The notes beneath the pieces are model-generated. The model made no database searches. It was given only the letters and a program-made list of their open reading frames with translations, and had not been told where the DNA came from. 64,000 nt of DNA, from NCBI RefSeq assembly GCF_014652135.1, contig NZ_BMYF01000020.1:19316-83315 (forward strand), in the 5' to 3' direction. Position numbers and translations under genes: made by a program. Shown here in pieces: positions 55,564-64,000 of this stretch (the first letter of the stretch is position 1; each line of letters opens with the position of its first letter). The stretch is from Mongoliitalea lutea (GTDB lineage Bacteria; Bacteroidota; Bacteroidia; Cytophagales; Cyclobacteriaceae).

Positions 55564-57420
55564 ATGAAGGCGCTCATCTTAAAATTTTCTCTAGTTTTGG
55601 GGTTGGTGATCTGCCTACTTTGTTTGAGCAAAAATTGTATAGCTCAAAACCACAACTCTAACGGAAACCCAATCAAAGAATTTGTTTTAGGACAAAGACT
55701 AGAAAGTCATCCTTCAAATTCTAAAATTCATGTGTCCATTTCTGGCAAATTGGCTCTTTGCTCTCATCAAGAAAGAGGTCATATACTTTTGGATGTAAAA
55801 GGTGGGACTCCTCCTTATAGATTTTTATGGAATAATAACGAAACAGTTCAAAACAGGTACAATTTATTTGCTGGAACCTATACTGTCACAATTACAGATA
55901 ATGAGGGCAATTTTGTAAGAGAAAGAATCATCATTCAACCTCCCTTTCCATTTATTGTTGATTTGATAGAGAGAAACGACGCAAACTGTGCTAATGGCAC
56001 TGTTGGCTCAGCAAAAATCAATGTAAGATTTGGGAGGGGTGAACCATATCGAGTAAAGTGGAGTCATGGCTTAGAAAATAGTATGGAAGCTAAAAACCTT
56101 CATCCAGGCTCATATCAAGTAAGTATTTATGATATATATAATTGTGAAGTCACAATTTCATTTGCTATTAATGGTGATGATGAAGGAATAAATGTAAGGG
56201 AAAAAGTAGAACAGCCTTCATGTGATAATGGTCAAATGGGTGCTATCAGCCTAGATGTAAGCGGTGGAAAAGCTCCTTACACATTTTTATGGTCCAACGG
56301 CAGTACAGCAAGAGAATTAAAACAGCTTGAACCAGGAAGTTATGTGGTCTTAGTAAGAGATGCTGCAGGATGTAGATACGAAAAGGAATTTGAAATCAAC
56401 GGTGGAGAAATACTTGCCATTGAACCTATGAGTATTCTGGATAATCTTTGCGCCCAATCTCAAGACGGCGCAATCGAGGTGACTATCTCTGGAGGAAAAG
56501 CTCCTTATCAGGTTCTCTGGAGTAATGGAAAAAATACCCCTTCTATTCAAAATTTAGAAGCAGGCACTTATACTATTGAAACTACGGATGCGGAAGGTTG
56601 CACAGTCAGCAGGTCATTTGAAATTAAAGCTCCTCCAACCTTAGAAGCAAGAATAGCATCCACTGTGGAGATGAACTGTGAAACAGGAAATGCTTTAGGT
56701 CATGCTTGGGTGGTGATTGAAGGTGGAGTTACACCTTATACCATTCACTGGTTCAATGATAACTCCTCAAATCAAGAAATTTCATTCACCCAGACAGAGG
56801 ATTTACAAGTACAGATTACCGATGCCAATGGATGTATTGTAAATGCTCGGACTAAGGTAGAACTTCCATACTATGGTGAATTGGGAAGGGTAGACTTCGA
56901 ATATAGAAAACTAGAAATTAGTTCAAAAGATGAAGTGTTTGTTTCAGAACCACTTCAGTTTATCAGCCTTATCTCAAATGACTTCATTACTTGGGAGTGG
57001 GAGTTTGGTGATGGTACAAAGAGTACTGAAAAAGATCCGATCCATATCTTCACGCAAGCTGGAAAATATCAAGTTACATTGAGAGCCTACGATATCTATG
57101 GGTGTGTAGCAGAACAAGTTCACGCCGTTTTAGTAGTTAAAGCCAAAGAATGGATTACCATTCCAAGCGCTTTCACTCCCAATGGAGATGGTTTGAATGA
57201 TTTTTTCATGCCGAAAGCAGAAGGCTTTGCAAACTTTGAAATGAGCATTTTCAATAACTGGGGAGAGGAGCTCTTCGCTTCTTCTAGGATAGAATCCGGT
57301 TGGGATGGTACCCACAGGGGTAGATTGTTGCCAAGAGGCAATTATATGTACAGAATATCGATGACCATGCTTAGCGGCGAAGTCATCCATAAATCAGGTT
57401 CTTTCACTCTTATCCGTTAA
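55564..57420 (+). CDS. SprB-repeat protein with PKD and type-B T9SS C-terminal domain
   Basis: A 618-residue secreted surface protein. After the signal peptide come about five SprB-like repeats of roughly 70-75 residues, each with a motif such as GGTPPYRFLW, GGKAPYTFLWSNG, GGKAPYQVLWSNGK, followed by LxxGTYTV/I and a DAxGC motif. A PKD-like domain is near 460-530 (WEWEFGDGTKSTEKDPIHIF, YDIYGCVAEQ). The last 80 residues are the gliding-motility-type C-terminal domain (IPSAFTPNGDGLNDFF, NNWGEELFASSRIESGWDGT, LLPRGNYMYRISM), the sorting signal for type IX secretion. Likely a surface adhesin paired with the flanking PorP proteins. Confidence 0.92.
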   Translation: MKALILKFSLVLGLVICLLCLSKNCIAQNHNSNGNPIKEFVLGQRLESHPSNSKIHVSISGKLALCSHQERGHILLDVKGGTPPYRFLWNNNETVQNRYNLFAGTYTVTITDNEGNFVRERIIIQPPFPFIVDLIERNDANCANGTVGSAKINVRFGRGEPYRVKWSHGLENSMEAKNLHPGSYQVSIYDIYNCEVTISFAINGDDEGINVREKVEQPSCDNGQMGAISLDVSGGKAPYTFLWSNGSTARELKQLEPGSYVVLVRDAAGCRYEKEFEINGGEILAIEPMSILDNLCAQSQDGAIEVTISGGKAPYQVLWSNGKNTPSIQNLEAGTYTIETTDAEGCTVSRSFEIKAPPTLEARIASTVEMNCETGNALGHAWVVIEGGVTPYTIHWFNDNSSNQEISFTQTEDLQVQITDANGCIVNARTKVELPYYGELGRVDFEYRKLEISSKDEVFVSEPLQFISLISNDFITWEWEFGDGTKSTEKDPIHIFTQAGKYQVTLRAYDIYGCVAEQVHAVLVVKAKEWITIPSAFTPNGDGLNDFFMPKAEGFANFEMSIFNNWGEELFASSRIESGWDGTHRGRLLPRGNYMYRISMTMLSGEVIHKSGSFTLIR

Positions 57421-57424
57421 GGCC

Positions 57425-58453
57425 ATGAAAAAGATATTCGTAATTATTGCCCTCATGATGCTAGGAATTTCTGTGAAAGGCCAAGATATACAGTTCTCCC
57501 AGTTTTATGCAGCACCGATTTTCTTAAACCCTGCTTTTGCAGGAAGTTCTGAAATGACACGGTTTGGAGTCAACTACAGAAATCAATTCCCTGGAATGGA
57601 CCATTCATTGAATGCCTATTCTACATACTTAGATCATTATTCTTTCAGCTTAAATAGTGGCTTCGGCATTATCGCTAATGGCGTAACCGAGACCATGTCC
57701 AACTTAAGAACCAGCGAAATTGGTGCAGTATATAGCTATAGGTTGCAATTGGGATTTAATAGCTTCCTTCGCTTCGGAGGTCAGGCAAGCTTTGTGAGCA
57801 GAGATGCTGATTTCAGTAGTGTTATCTTCGGAAGCATGATCGACCCATTGACAGGGGAAGCCGGTTTGCCATCTGGAGAAAACTTAGGGTTGGATGTCAA
57901 CCATCGCTATTTAGACTATCACTTTGGGATGTTGTACACCAATGAAATGGCATGGTTGGGAGTTTCTGCCCATCACATCACACAACCAAACATCTCTTTT
58001 GTGGATGATCAGATTGCAAAGTGGCCAATCAAATACTCCGTACATGGAGGAATCAGCTTCGATTTGGGAAGTGGAATGAGCAGAAATTACATGAATAATG
58101 TAGAAAATAAAAAATTATTGGTACTTGCCTTTAACTACAAGCACCAAGATCCATTTAACCAATTAGACTTGGGAACCCAGTTAGTACTTCAGCCACTTAC
58201 CTTAGGGGTATGGTACCGAGGTCTCCCAACACCTGGCCTTAATCGACCCAACACAGAGTCCCTTATCGGTGTAGTAGGCATCTCTCTTGGCAATGGCCTT
58301 GACATCGGATACAGCTACGATTACACCTTAACCAAACTAGGCATAGCCAATACCAGCGGAGCGCATGAAGTTTCCATGAGATTCTCCTTCTTAGCAGGAA
58401 GTACCCAAAACGCAGCAGGCAGAAAATCTAGTATGCCTTGCTTCCGATACTAG
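57425..58453 (+). CDS. PorP/SprF-family type IX secretion outer-membrane protein (copy 2)
   Basis: A 342-residue paralogue of the protein at 54180: signal peptide ending SVKGQ, DIQFSQFYAAPIFLNPAFAG, GVNYRNQFPGMDHSLNAYST, FGGQASFVSRDADFSSVIFG. It starts 4 bp after the adhesin stop codon, so it is in the same operon and likely dedicated to that adhesin. It ends with an intrinsic terminator. Confidence 0.92.
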   Translation: MKKIFVIIALMMLGISVKGQDIQFSQFYAAPIFLNPAFAGSSEMTRFGVNYRNQFPGMDHSLNAYSTYLDHYSFSLNSGFGIIANGVTETMSNLRTSEIGAVYSYRLQLGFNSFLRFGGQASFVSRDADFSSVIFGSMIDPLTGEAGLPSGENLGLDVNHRYLDYHFGMLYTNEMAWLGVSAHHITQPNISFVDDQIAKWPIKYSVHGGISFDLGSGMSRNYMNNVENKKLLVLAFNYKHQDPFNQLDLGTQLVLQPLTLGVWYRGLPTPGLNRPNTESLIGVVGISLGNGLDIGYSYDYTLTKLGIANTSGAHEVSMRFSFLAGSTQNAAGRKSSMPCFRY

Positions 58454-58473
58454 AGTTTAGTCCCTATGAATAC

Positions 58474-58509
58474 AAAAGCCTCTAGAGCCACAGGTTAGAG
58501 AGGCTTTTT
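58474..58509 (+). terminator. Intrinsic terminator of the adhesin/porP operon
   Basis: Stem AAAAGCCTCT / AGAGGCTTTT, 21 bp after the stop codon, followed by TCTTTTTTC. Confidence 0.75.
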
Positions 58510-58561
58510 CTTTTTTCAAACATTCTGCAAACTTTTTGATTTTACTAACAAAGAAATTCCA

Positions 58562-60091
58562 ATGGCCCAAACACTTCGACTAATCCTAGGAGATCAGCTC
58601 AATAGTCAACATTCTTGGTTTCAACAAGTACAACCCCATGTAACCTATGTAATCATGGAAATGCGGCAGGAAACGGATTATGTCAAGCACCATATTCAAA
58701 AGATCATCGGTTTCTTTGTAGCTATGAGAGCTTTTGCAGAGCAGCTGAGAAATCAGGGACATAACGTTATCTACTATGAACTCGATCATGAGGATAACAA
58801 CCAATCGCTGGAGTTGAACCTACAACAGCTGATTGCTAAACATGGCATTGAACGCTTCGAATATCAGCTTCCCGATGAGTATCGCTTGGATGAGCAATTG
58901 AAAAATTTCTGCGAACAGTTGAGCATTCCTTCTCAAGCATACGATACCGAACACTTTTTGACTACCCGTACTTTTTTAAATGAGTTTTTTCATGGGAAGA
59001 AAACCTACTTAATGGAATCTTTCTATCGGGAGATGCGGAAAAAATACGCTATCCTCATGGATGGGAAAGAACCTTTGACTGGCAAATGGAACTATGACCA
59101 TGACAACCGAAATAAACTGAAAGATCCCCTATTGATCCAAGAACCAAAAACCCATACCCGTGATGTACGTGAAATCCTGTCCCTCTTGGAAGGCTCGAGA
59201 ACTTCTTGGATAGGGACTGTCAATCCTCAAAAATTTGATTGGCCCTGTACACGGGAGGAAGGATTGGAGGTATTAGAATATTTCTGCAAGCAACTGTTAC
59301 CACATTTTGGTCAGTATCAGGACGCTATGTACACCGGGCATGCCTTCTTATTCCATAGCAGATTAAGTTTTGCCATGAATTCAAAGCTGATTAGCCCATT
59401 AGAAGTCGTCAGTGCCGTAGAAAAATACTGGTATGCCCATCAGGATAAAGTTGACATTGCCCAAGTAGAAGGTTTTATCCGTCAGATCATCGGTTGGAGG
59501 GAGTATATGCGAGGCATCTACTGGGCTAAAATGCCTGAATATGCTGAACTCAATTTCTTTGGACATGACAGAAAGCTTCCCGAGTGGTTTTGGACAGGTA
59601 AAACTTCCATGAACTGTCTCAAGCATGCCATCGGGCAATCCTTGGAACATGCCTATGCCCATCATATTCAACGATTGATGGTGACTGGGAATTTTATGCT
59701 CTTAGCAGGAATAGACCCCGATGATGTAGACGCCTGGTACTTGGGCATCTATATAGATGCCATCGAGTGGGTAGAGATTACCAATACCCGAGGCATGAGT
59801 CAGTTTGCAGATGGAGGTATTGTCGGTACAAAGCCCTATGTATCTTCTGCCAATTATATCGATAAGATGAGCAATTATTGCGATTCCTGTAAGTACGACA
59901 AAAAGAAAAAGACAGGAGTAAATGCCTGTCCATTCAATAGTCTCTATTGGGATTTTTACCACCGTAATGAGGATAAGCTGGCCAAAAACCCAAGAATAGG
60001 CATGATGTACCGCACTTGGAGTAAAATGAACAATCGGCAAGAAATCTTGAATCAGGCAAAAACCTACCTGGAAAATATTGACAAACTATAA
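58562..60091 (+). CDS. FeS-type (PhrB/CryB-like) DNA photolyase
   Basis: A 509-residue member of the prokaryotic FeS photolyase/cryptochrome group. It begins LRLILGDQLNSQHSWFQQV, the family N-terminus, and has FIRQIIGWREYMRGIYWAKM, MVTGNFMLLAGIDPDDVDAW and NTRGMSQFADGGIVGTKPYV in the FAD-binding half. Four Cys at 352, 440, 443 and 456 (MNCLK, YCDSCKYD, ACPFN) match the [4Fe-4S] ligands of Agrobacterium PhrB (about 350, 438, 441, 454), a (6-4) photolyase. It likely repairs UV lesions using blue light, which fits the pigmented, light-exposed lifestyle suggested by the carotenoid genes. Confidence 0.93.
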   Translation: MAQTLRLILGDQLNSQHSWFQQVQPHVTYVIMEMRQETDYVKHHIQKIIGFFVAMRAFAEQLRNQGHNVIYYELDHEDNNQSLELNLQQLIAKHGIERFEYQLPDEYRLDEQLKNFCEQLSIPSQAYDTEHFLTTRTFLNEFFHGKKTYLMESFYREMRKKYAILMDGKEPLTGKWNYDHDNRNKLKDPLLIQEPKTHTRDVREILSLLEGSRTSWIGTVNPQKFDWPCTREEGLEVLEYFCKQLLPHFGQYQDAMYTGHAFLFHSRLSFAMNSKLISPLEVVSAVEKYWYAHQDKVDIAQVEGFIRQIIGWREYMRGIYWAKMPEYAELNFFGHDRKLPEWFWTGKTSMNCLKHAIGQSLEHAYAHHIQRLMVTGNFMLLAGIDPDDVDAWYLGIYIDAIEWVEITNTRGMSQFADGGIVGTKPYVSSANYIDKMSNYCDSCKYDKKKKTGVNACPFNSLYWDFYHRNEDKLAKNPRIGMMYRTWSKMNNRQEILNQAKTYLENIDKL

Positions 60092-60118
60092 GCAATTATA
60101 GGGTTAGCTATTCAAGCT

Positions 60119-61261
60119 TTAGAGAGTTTTTAGCTTTCCATAGCCTTTCATGATTTCCAATACTTGGGCCTTTGGAAGGGATTCCACTTTCCGCCCATCT
60201 TTTCCTATCATCGTTTCTGCGGCAAAAAGAGAATTGATGATTGCCTCCTCCGTTGCTTCTATGACGGCTAGAAATAAAGCACTCATGTGGTCATTTGGCA
60301 ATAAGTTAGGAGAATAGAACTCCCCTCTTTTGGTATCGTGTGGAACCAAGTTTTTGGCATGGGTAGCAAAAGCAATCACATAATCGCCGGAACCATTGGA
60401 TGCGATGCCTCCAGTTTTTCCCAAACCCAACATAGCTCGGGAAGCCAAGCGCTTGAGATTGCGTTCACCCAAAGGGGCATCTGTTGCCACCACTATCATG
60501 CATGAACCATCCGCAGATTCCAATTGGTTTTTGAAAACATACTGTCCCAGTTCCTCTCCAATGGGAACTCCATCGATTTGCAATACCCCTCCAAAGTTAC
60601 TCTGCACCAATACCCCGACGGTATAGCCCCCCAAAGAAGCTGGAAGCACTCTAGAGGAAGTCCCAATCCCTCCTTTGAATCCAAAACAAACAGTCCCTGT
60701 TCCTGCCCCCACACTTCCTTCCTCAACAGGACCAAAAGATGCGCGCTCAATGGCTTGTATCACATCCTCCTTCCTGACATGCATACCTTTGATATCGTTT
60801 AGAAAACCATCATTGGTTTCTCCGACCAAAGCATTGACAGATTGTACCTGTTCATTGCCTGCTTGCAGAAGCGTATACGACACTACTCCTTCTATCCCAG
60901 CTGCTACACTTAGGGTATTGGTCAAAATGATCGGACTTTCCAAGTTCCCCAATTCTTCTACCTGCGTACTACCAGCCAACTTTCCGAAGCCATTTCCAAC
61001 ATGGATGGCCGCCGGTGTCTTTTGTTGAAAAAGATTACCCATATGAGGTAAAATTGCCGTCACCCCTGTGCGAATAGATGTCCCCTCAACCTTGGTAACC
61101 TGCCCAACAGAAACGCCTTTCACATCCGTGATGGCATTGAGAGGGCCTGTGGGCATAACACCTATAGCTATCCCATGTTTTCGGGCAGCGGATTGGGTAA
61201 AAGCATGATTAGCCATAAAAGAGAGACTGCAAACAAGAATAAGTTTTCTAATTGACCTCAT
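60119..61261 (-). CDS. P1-family (DmpA-like) aminopeptidase, exported
   Basis: A 380-residue N-terminal-nucleophile hydrolase of peptidase family P1 (S58). Signal peptide ends near HAFTQS; MPTGPLNAITDVKGVSVGQV is the family N-terminus. Autocleavage before the catalytic Ser is expected at GIGTSSRVLPASLGGYTVGV. DmpA/BapA enzymes act on D- or beta-aminoacyl peptides. Other conserved parts: AAIHVGNGFGKLAGSTQVEE and VVATDAPLGERNLKRLASRA. It is 6 bp from the aldehyde dehydrogenase stop on the same strand, so cotranscribed. Confidence 0.9.
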   Translation of the reverse strand: MRSIRKLILVCSLSFMANHAFTQSAARKHGIAIGVMPTGPLNAITDVKGVSVGQVTKVEGTSIRTGVTAILPHMGNLFQQKTPAAIHVGNGFGKLAGSTQVEELGNLESPIILTNTLSVAAGIEGVVSYTLLQAGNEQVQSVNALVGETNDGFLNDIKGMHVRKEDVIQAIERASFGPVEEGSVGAGTGTVCFGFKGGIGTSSRVLPASLGGYTVGVLVQSNFGGVLQIDGVPIGEELGQYVFKNQLESADGSCMIVVATDAPLGERNLKRLASRAMLGLGKTGGIASNGSGDYVIAFATHAKNLVPHDTKRGEFYSPNLLPNDHMSALFLAVIEATEEAIINSLFAAETMIGKDGRKVESLPKAQVLEIMKGYGKLKTL

Positions 61262-61267
61262 AAGGAA

Positions 61268-62701
61268 TTAAAACCATTTGAGAAGAGATTCTACTACTTT
61301 TTTGGCCACTGCTCCATAAGGAGGATAAAGAGGTTTGGAAGCAGTGAGGCCTATGCGCTGTTTCATCACTGCTTTTTCATTGCTAAAAGCAAGAAAACCA
61401 TAATACCCATGGGCCTTTCCTATCCCACTATTATTGACACCTCCAAAGGGCAATTCCGTCTGAAGAAAGTGCAGCACGCAATCATTAGCCACAGCCCCAC
61501 CGGAAGAAGTATGGGCAATCACCTGTTTATTAAAGTCATCTGACTTGGAAAAACTGTACAAAGCCAATGGTTTGGGGTGCTTATTAATGTAATCAACAGC
61601 TTCGTCAAGGGCCTGATACTCCATGATAGGTAAAATTGGGCCAAAGATTTCTTCCTGCATAAGTTCCATTTCCTCGGTCACCCCAGAAATAATCGTAGGT
61701 TCAAAATAGTTTTCTGCCACATCGATAACTCCTCCAGACTCAATCACTGCACCTTTGTCTACAGCATCCTGAAGCATGGAAGATAATCTGTTCAGGTGTT
61801 TGGTATTGACGATACGAGCATAATCCGGAGAAGCCTGAACACCCTTGCCCGCAGGATTATACATGACTTCAATAGTGGATTTCAAGGCATCGATTAGTTC
61901 TTTTTTGGCAGAAGCATGCACAAGTACATAATCAGGTGCAATACAGGTCTGTCCACAATTGACAAATTTTCCCCAAACAAGCTTGGAGGCCGCATCTTTG
62001 AAATCCACCCGCTGATCAATGACCGCAGGAGACTTACCTCCCAATTCAAGCGTCACCGAACTTAAATGCTCAGCTGCCGCCCTCATGATAATTTTTCCAA
62101 CGGCAGGACTTCCGGTGAAAAAAATATGGTCAAAAGGTTTTTGAAGGAGCAATTGGGCTGCCTCCACTTCTCCTTCTACTACTGCTACTACTTGTTCATC
62201 AAACACTTCTGCCACCAGGCGCCTCAATAAAGCAGAGGTATGTGGGGTCATTTCCGAAGGTTTGATAATCGCCGTATTTCCAGCCGCAAGGGCAGAAACG
62301 AGAGGACCCAGCGCCAAATTAAATGGATAATTCCAAGGAGAAATGATCAGACATACACCTTTTGGCTCATAATGAACATAAGAAGTGCTGCCCAACATGG
62401 TAAGCGGAGTAGGTACCTTCTTAGGTTTCATCCAAGAAGACAGGTGCTTGATCGTGTGATTGATTTCACTTGTGACCACAAAAATCTCACTGATATCAAT
62501 TTCTGTATATGGTTTTTTAAAATCTGCATGAATGGCTTTCCGGATATCCTCTTGATGGGTCATAATCCATTCCAATAGTCTTTTTAGTAAATTGATTCTT
62601 GCCGTGGCCGGACTCTTTCGCAACTTGACCGCATGAGCTTGCTGCAAGTCAAAAAGTCTATCGATGGTATGTTGGGTCTCTGAAATTGTGTGAATAGTCA
62701 T
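61268..62701 (-). CDS. Aldehyde dehydrogenase (NAD(P)-dependent, ALDH3-like)
   Basis: A 477-residue aldehyde dehydrogenase from MTIHTISETQHT (62701); an in-frame ATG at 62722 would add seven residues. Cofactor site ISPWNYPFNLALGPLVSALA, NTAIIKPSEMTPHTSALLRR and FFTGSPAVGKIIMRAAAEHL; general base Glu in TLELGGKSPAVI; catalytic Cys in GKFVNCGQTCIAPDYVLVH; C-terminus PFGGVNNSGIGKAHGYYGFL. The lack of a long N-terminus and the hydrophobic C-terminal end match ALDH3/coniferyl-type enzymes, often acting on fatty aldehydes. Confidence 0.93.
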   Translation of the reverse strand: MTIHTISETQHTIDRLFDLQQAHAVKLRKSPATARINLLKRLLEWIMTHQEDIRKAIHADFKKPYTEIDISEIFVVTSEINHTIKHLSSWMKPKKVPTPLTMLGSTSYVHYEPKGVCLIISPWNYPFNLALGPLVSALAAGNTAIIKPSEMTPHTSALLRRLVAEVFDEQVVAVVEGEVEAAQLLLQKPFDHIFFTGSPAVGKIIMRAAAEHLSSVTLELGGKSPAVIDQRVDFKDAASKLVWGKFVNCGQTCIAPDYVLVHASAKKELIDALKSTIEVMYNPAGKGVQASPDYARIVNTKHLNRLSSMLQDAVDKGAVIESGGVIDVAENYFEPTIISGVTEEMELMQEEIFGPILPIMEYQALDEAVDYINKHPKPLALYSFSKSDDFNKQVIAHTSSGGAVANDCVLHFLQTELPFGGVNNSGIGKAHGYYGFLAFSNEKAVMKQRIGLTASKPLYPPYGAVAKKVVESLLKWF

Positions 62702-62830
62702 AGGTGATAAATTTATGTTCAAGTTATCAATTTTATTCTATCCCTCAGAGGCATAGCCAAAAAATTACACTGCACAGAAACCTTCCAGAACTTTTGTCGT
62801 TAGTTTACCATCACCTAAAATAAAAATTTT

Positions 62831-62947
62831 ATGCAGTGGAGTTTGGAAAGGATAATTCCCAAAGAGATTTTGGGAGAAAGTCACAAAATGCGAGTAATAA
62901 AAGAATACATCAAAAAAATTAAAAAAGAACATAGAAAAAAAGTTTAG
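62831..62947 (+). CDS. Small basic ORF (38 aa), candidate small protein
   Basis: ATG 62831 opens a 38-codon frame (MQWSLERIIPKEILGESHKM, then a Lys/Arg-rich amphipathic helix ending EHRKKV). The stop codon is directly followed by a strong terminator (62948), which supports a genuine short transcript. No known family is recognised. Highly basic, so RNA- or membrane-interacting is possible. Divergent from the aldehyde dehydrogenase gene. Confidence 0.45.
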   Translation: MQWSLERIIPKEILGESHKMRVIKEYIKKIKKEHRKKV

Positions 62948-62972
62948 AAGAGGCGAAAAGCCTCTTTTTTTT
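62948..62972 (+). terminator. Intrinsic terminator after the small ORF
   Basis: Stem AAGAGGC / GCCTCTT with loop GAAAA and a T8 run, immediately after the TAG of the small frame. Confidence 0.85.
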
Positions 62973-63065
62973 GTTTAAATGGGATGTTTTTTAATTTTAA
63001 AATACACTTAAAAGCATTTTATAATATTAAAAATGAATTACAGATAATTTTTTTATTGGAATTTA

Positions 63066-63097
63066 TTTGAAATGAAAAACATTTTAGTGTATTTTTA
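63066..63097 (+). promoter_or_regulatory. Probable promoter of the third porP-like gene
   Basis: TTTG (63066-63069), 20 bp, then TATTTTTA (63090-63097): matches the Bacteroidota consensus TTTG-N19-21-TAnnTTTG except for the last base, 31 bp before the ATG. Confidence 0.5.
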
Positions 63098-63128
63098 CTG
63101 CGGATTTAAATATTTCAAATATCAATAC

Positions 63129-64000
63129 ATGAAAAATAATTTTGGACCTCTACTAATTATTTTGATAACTGCATTCTTGGCACCATCGAAATCTTGGTCA
63201 CAACAGCTACCCCAATTCAGCCAATATATTTTTAATGGGTTACACATTAATCCTGCATATGCGGGCTATAGAAATGAGGGCTATATTCAGAGTACCTTCC
63301 GAAATCAGTGGGTAAATTTCCCTGGTGCTCCGCGTACGTTCACTATAACCGCAGATCTAAGTGCCAATGAAGGTTTAATGGGCTTTGGATTTTCCTTATT
63401 AAGTGATCACATTGGCCCTACAAGCACTTCAACAGGTATGCTGACCTACAGCTACCGCATACAAACAGGCAAAGAAAGCTTCCTTGGGCTTGGTATAAGT
63501 GCAGGAGCAAGTCAATACATGATCGATGGAAGCAAACTGAATCCTTTAGAAATGATGGATCCAAATCTCCCTTTGGGTACACAAACCATATTTACTCCTA
63601 ACATGAATTCAGGACTATTTTTTCACAACAGCACTTTTTACGCAGGTATAAGTGCATTCAATATGATAGGTAAGCGAGCGCTTGAACGTGAGGATATTGC
63701 ACTTGCATTTCATGATTTCCATTACTATCTAACTGCTGGTGCATTGTTATCAATAAGTGACAAAGTGGAATTCAAACCTAGTTTCCTTATCAAGGAAGTG
63801 AAAGGAGCACCAACTAGTTATGATATAAACGGAATGTTTTTATTTTTAGAACGTCTATGGTTGGGCGCAAGTTACCGATCAAATACCAGAATGTGGAAAG
63901 ATAACTTAGAGGGAAATCTGAACAACAGAACAGCGATTGCATTTATTGCGGAGGTATTTGCCACCGAAAATTTGAGGATAGGCTACGCTTATGATACTAA
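63129..64000 (+). CDS. PorP/SprF-family type IX secretion protein (copy 3, 3' truncated)
   Basis: Frame open from ATG 63129 to the window end (290 codons). Signal peptide ends at SKSWSQ; mature start QQLPQFSQYIFNGLHINPAY and GYRNEGYIQSTFRNQWVNFP are the PorP/SprF signature. It is more distant from copies 1 and 2 than they are from each other and has the 'YIFNGLHINPAYAG' subtype. Later strands (AGALLSISDKVEFKPSFLIK, LWLGASYRSNTRMWK) fit the barrel. In this group a T9SS adhesin gene often lies adjacent; it would be outside the window. Confidence 0.88.
   Translation, partial: MKNNFGPLLIILITAFLAPSKSWSQQLPQFSQYIFNGLHINPAYAGYRNEGYIQSTFRNQWVNFPGAPRTFTITADLSANEGLMGFGFSLLSDHIGPTSTSTGMLTYSYRIQTGKESFLGLGISAGASQYMIDGSKLNPLEMMDPNLPLGTQTIFTPNMNSGLFFHNSTFYAGISAFNMIGKRALEREDIALAFHDFHYYLTAGALLSISDKVEFKPSFLIKEVKGAPTSYDINGMFLFLERLWLGASYRSNTRMWKDNLEGNLNNRTAIAFIAEVFATENLRIGYAYDT

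Overview
The window looks like a chromosomal segment of a pigmented, aerobic member of the Bacteroidota, most likely order Cytophagales, family Cyclobacteriaceae (Algoriphagus-like). Supporting signs are TonB-dependent receptors with carboxypeptidase-regulatory-like N-termini, PorP/SprF-family proteins and a type-B sorting C-terminal domain (type IX secretion), a Bacteroidota-style long SecA, weak Shine-Dalgarno sequences, and a gene set fitting a flexixanthin-type carotenoid. The genus is inference.

Layout. 1-7.6 kb: end of a TonB receptor, a CDF-like transporter, lipoproteins, and a TonB receptor/beta-helix lipoprotein operon. 7.7-16.6 kb: housekeeping genes (MoxR ATPase, RluE-like pseudouridine synthase, tRNA-Leu, tRNA-Gly, LuxR regulator, MutS, SpoU methyltransferase, CsaA, Rieske protein). 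16.6-23.4 kb: a carotenoid cluster in one direction: cruF-like, crtZ, a CarH/LitR-like B12-type MerR regulator, an ECF sigma factor, crtI, crtB, ispH and crtW; crtY lies apart at 49-50 kb. 23.5-36.5 kb: TonB receptor, Omp85-like barrel, TatD, TcdA, Tat/lipobox superoxide dismutase, DapF, SecA, SPOR lipoprotein, M20 hydrolase, S1/P1 nuclease.

36.6-42.4 kb is a compact type VI-B-like CRISPR module between the S1/P1 nuclease gene and recG. Read on the minus strand it consists of a two-TM, beta-rich membrane protein resembling the CBASS effector Cap15 (S-2TMbeta family), a Cas13b-like effector with two HEPN RxxxxH motifs that starts directly after the first gene's stop codon, and a 17-unit array. 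The 36-nt repeat resembles, in this orientation, the Bergeyella Cas13b repeat as I remember it. No cas1, cas2 or CD-NTase is present. The pairing of an RNA-guided RNase with a Cap15-like effector is the most interesting thing here. One old repeat is split by a 97-nt hairpin-rich insert flanked by an 8-nt duplication.

42.6-64 kb: recG (forced TTG start), sterol-desaturase-family hydroxylase, mtgA/methyltransferase pair, MaoC hydratase, MazG-like, DJ-1/PfpI, crtY, a two-component system, lysA, a porP / SprB-repeat adhesin / porP cluster, an FeS photolyase, a P1-family peptidase, an aldehyde dehydrogenase, a small basic ORF, and a third porP-like gene cut by the window end.
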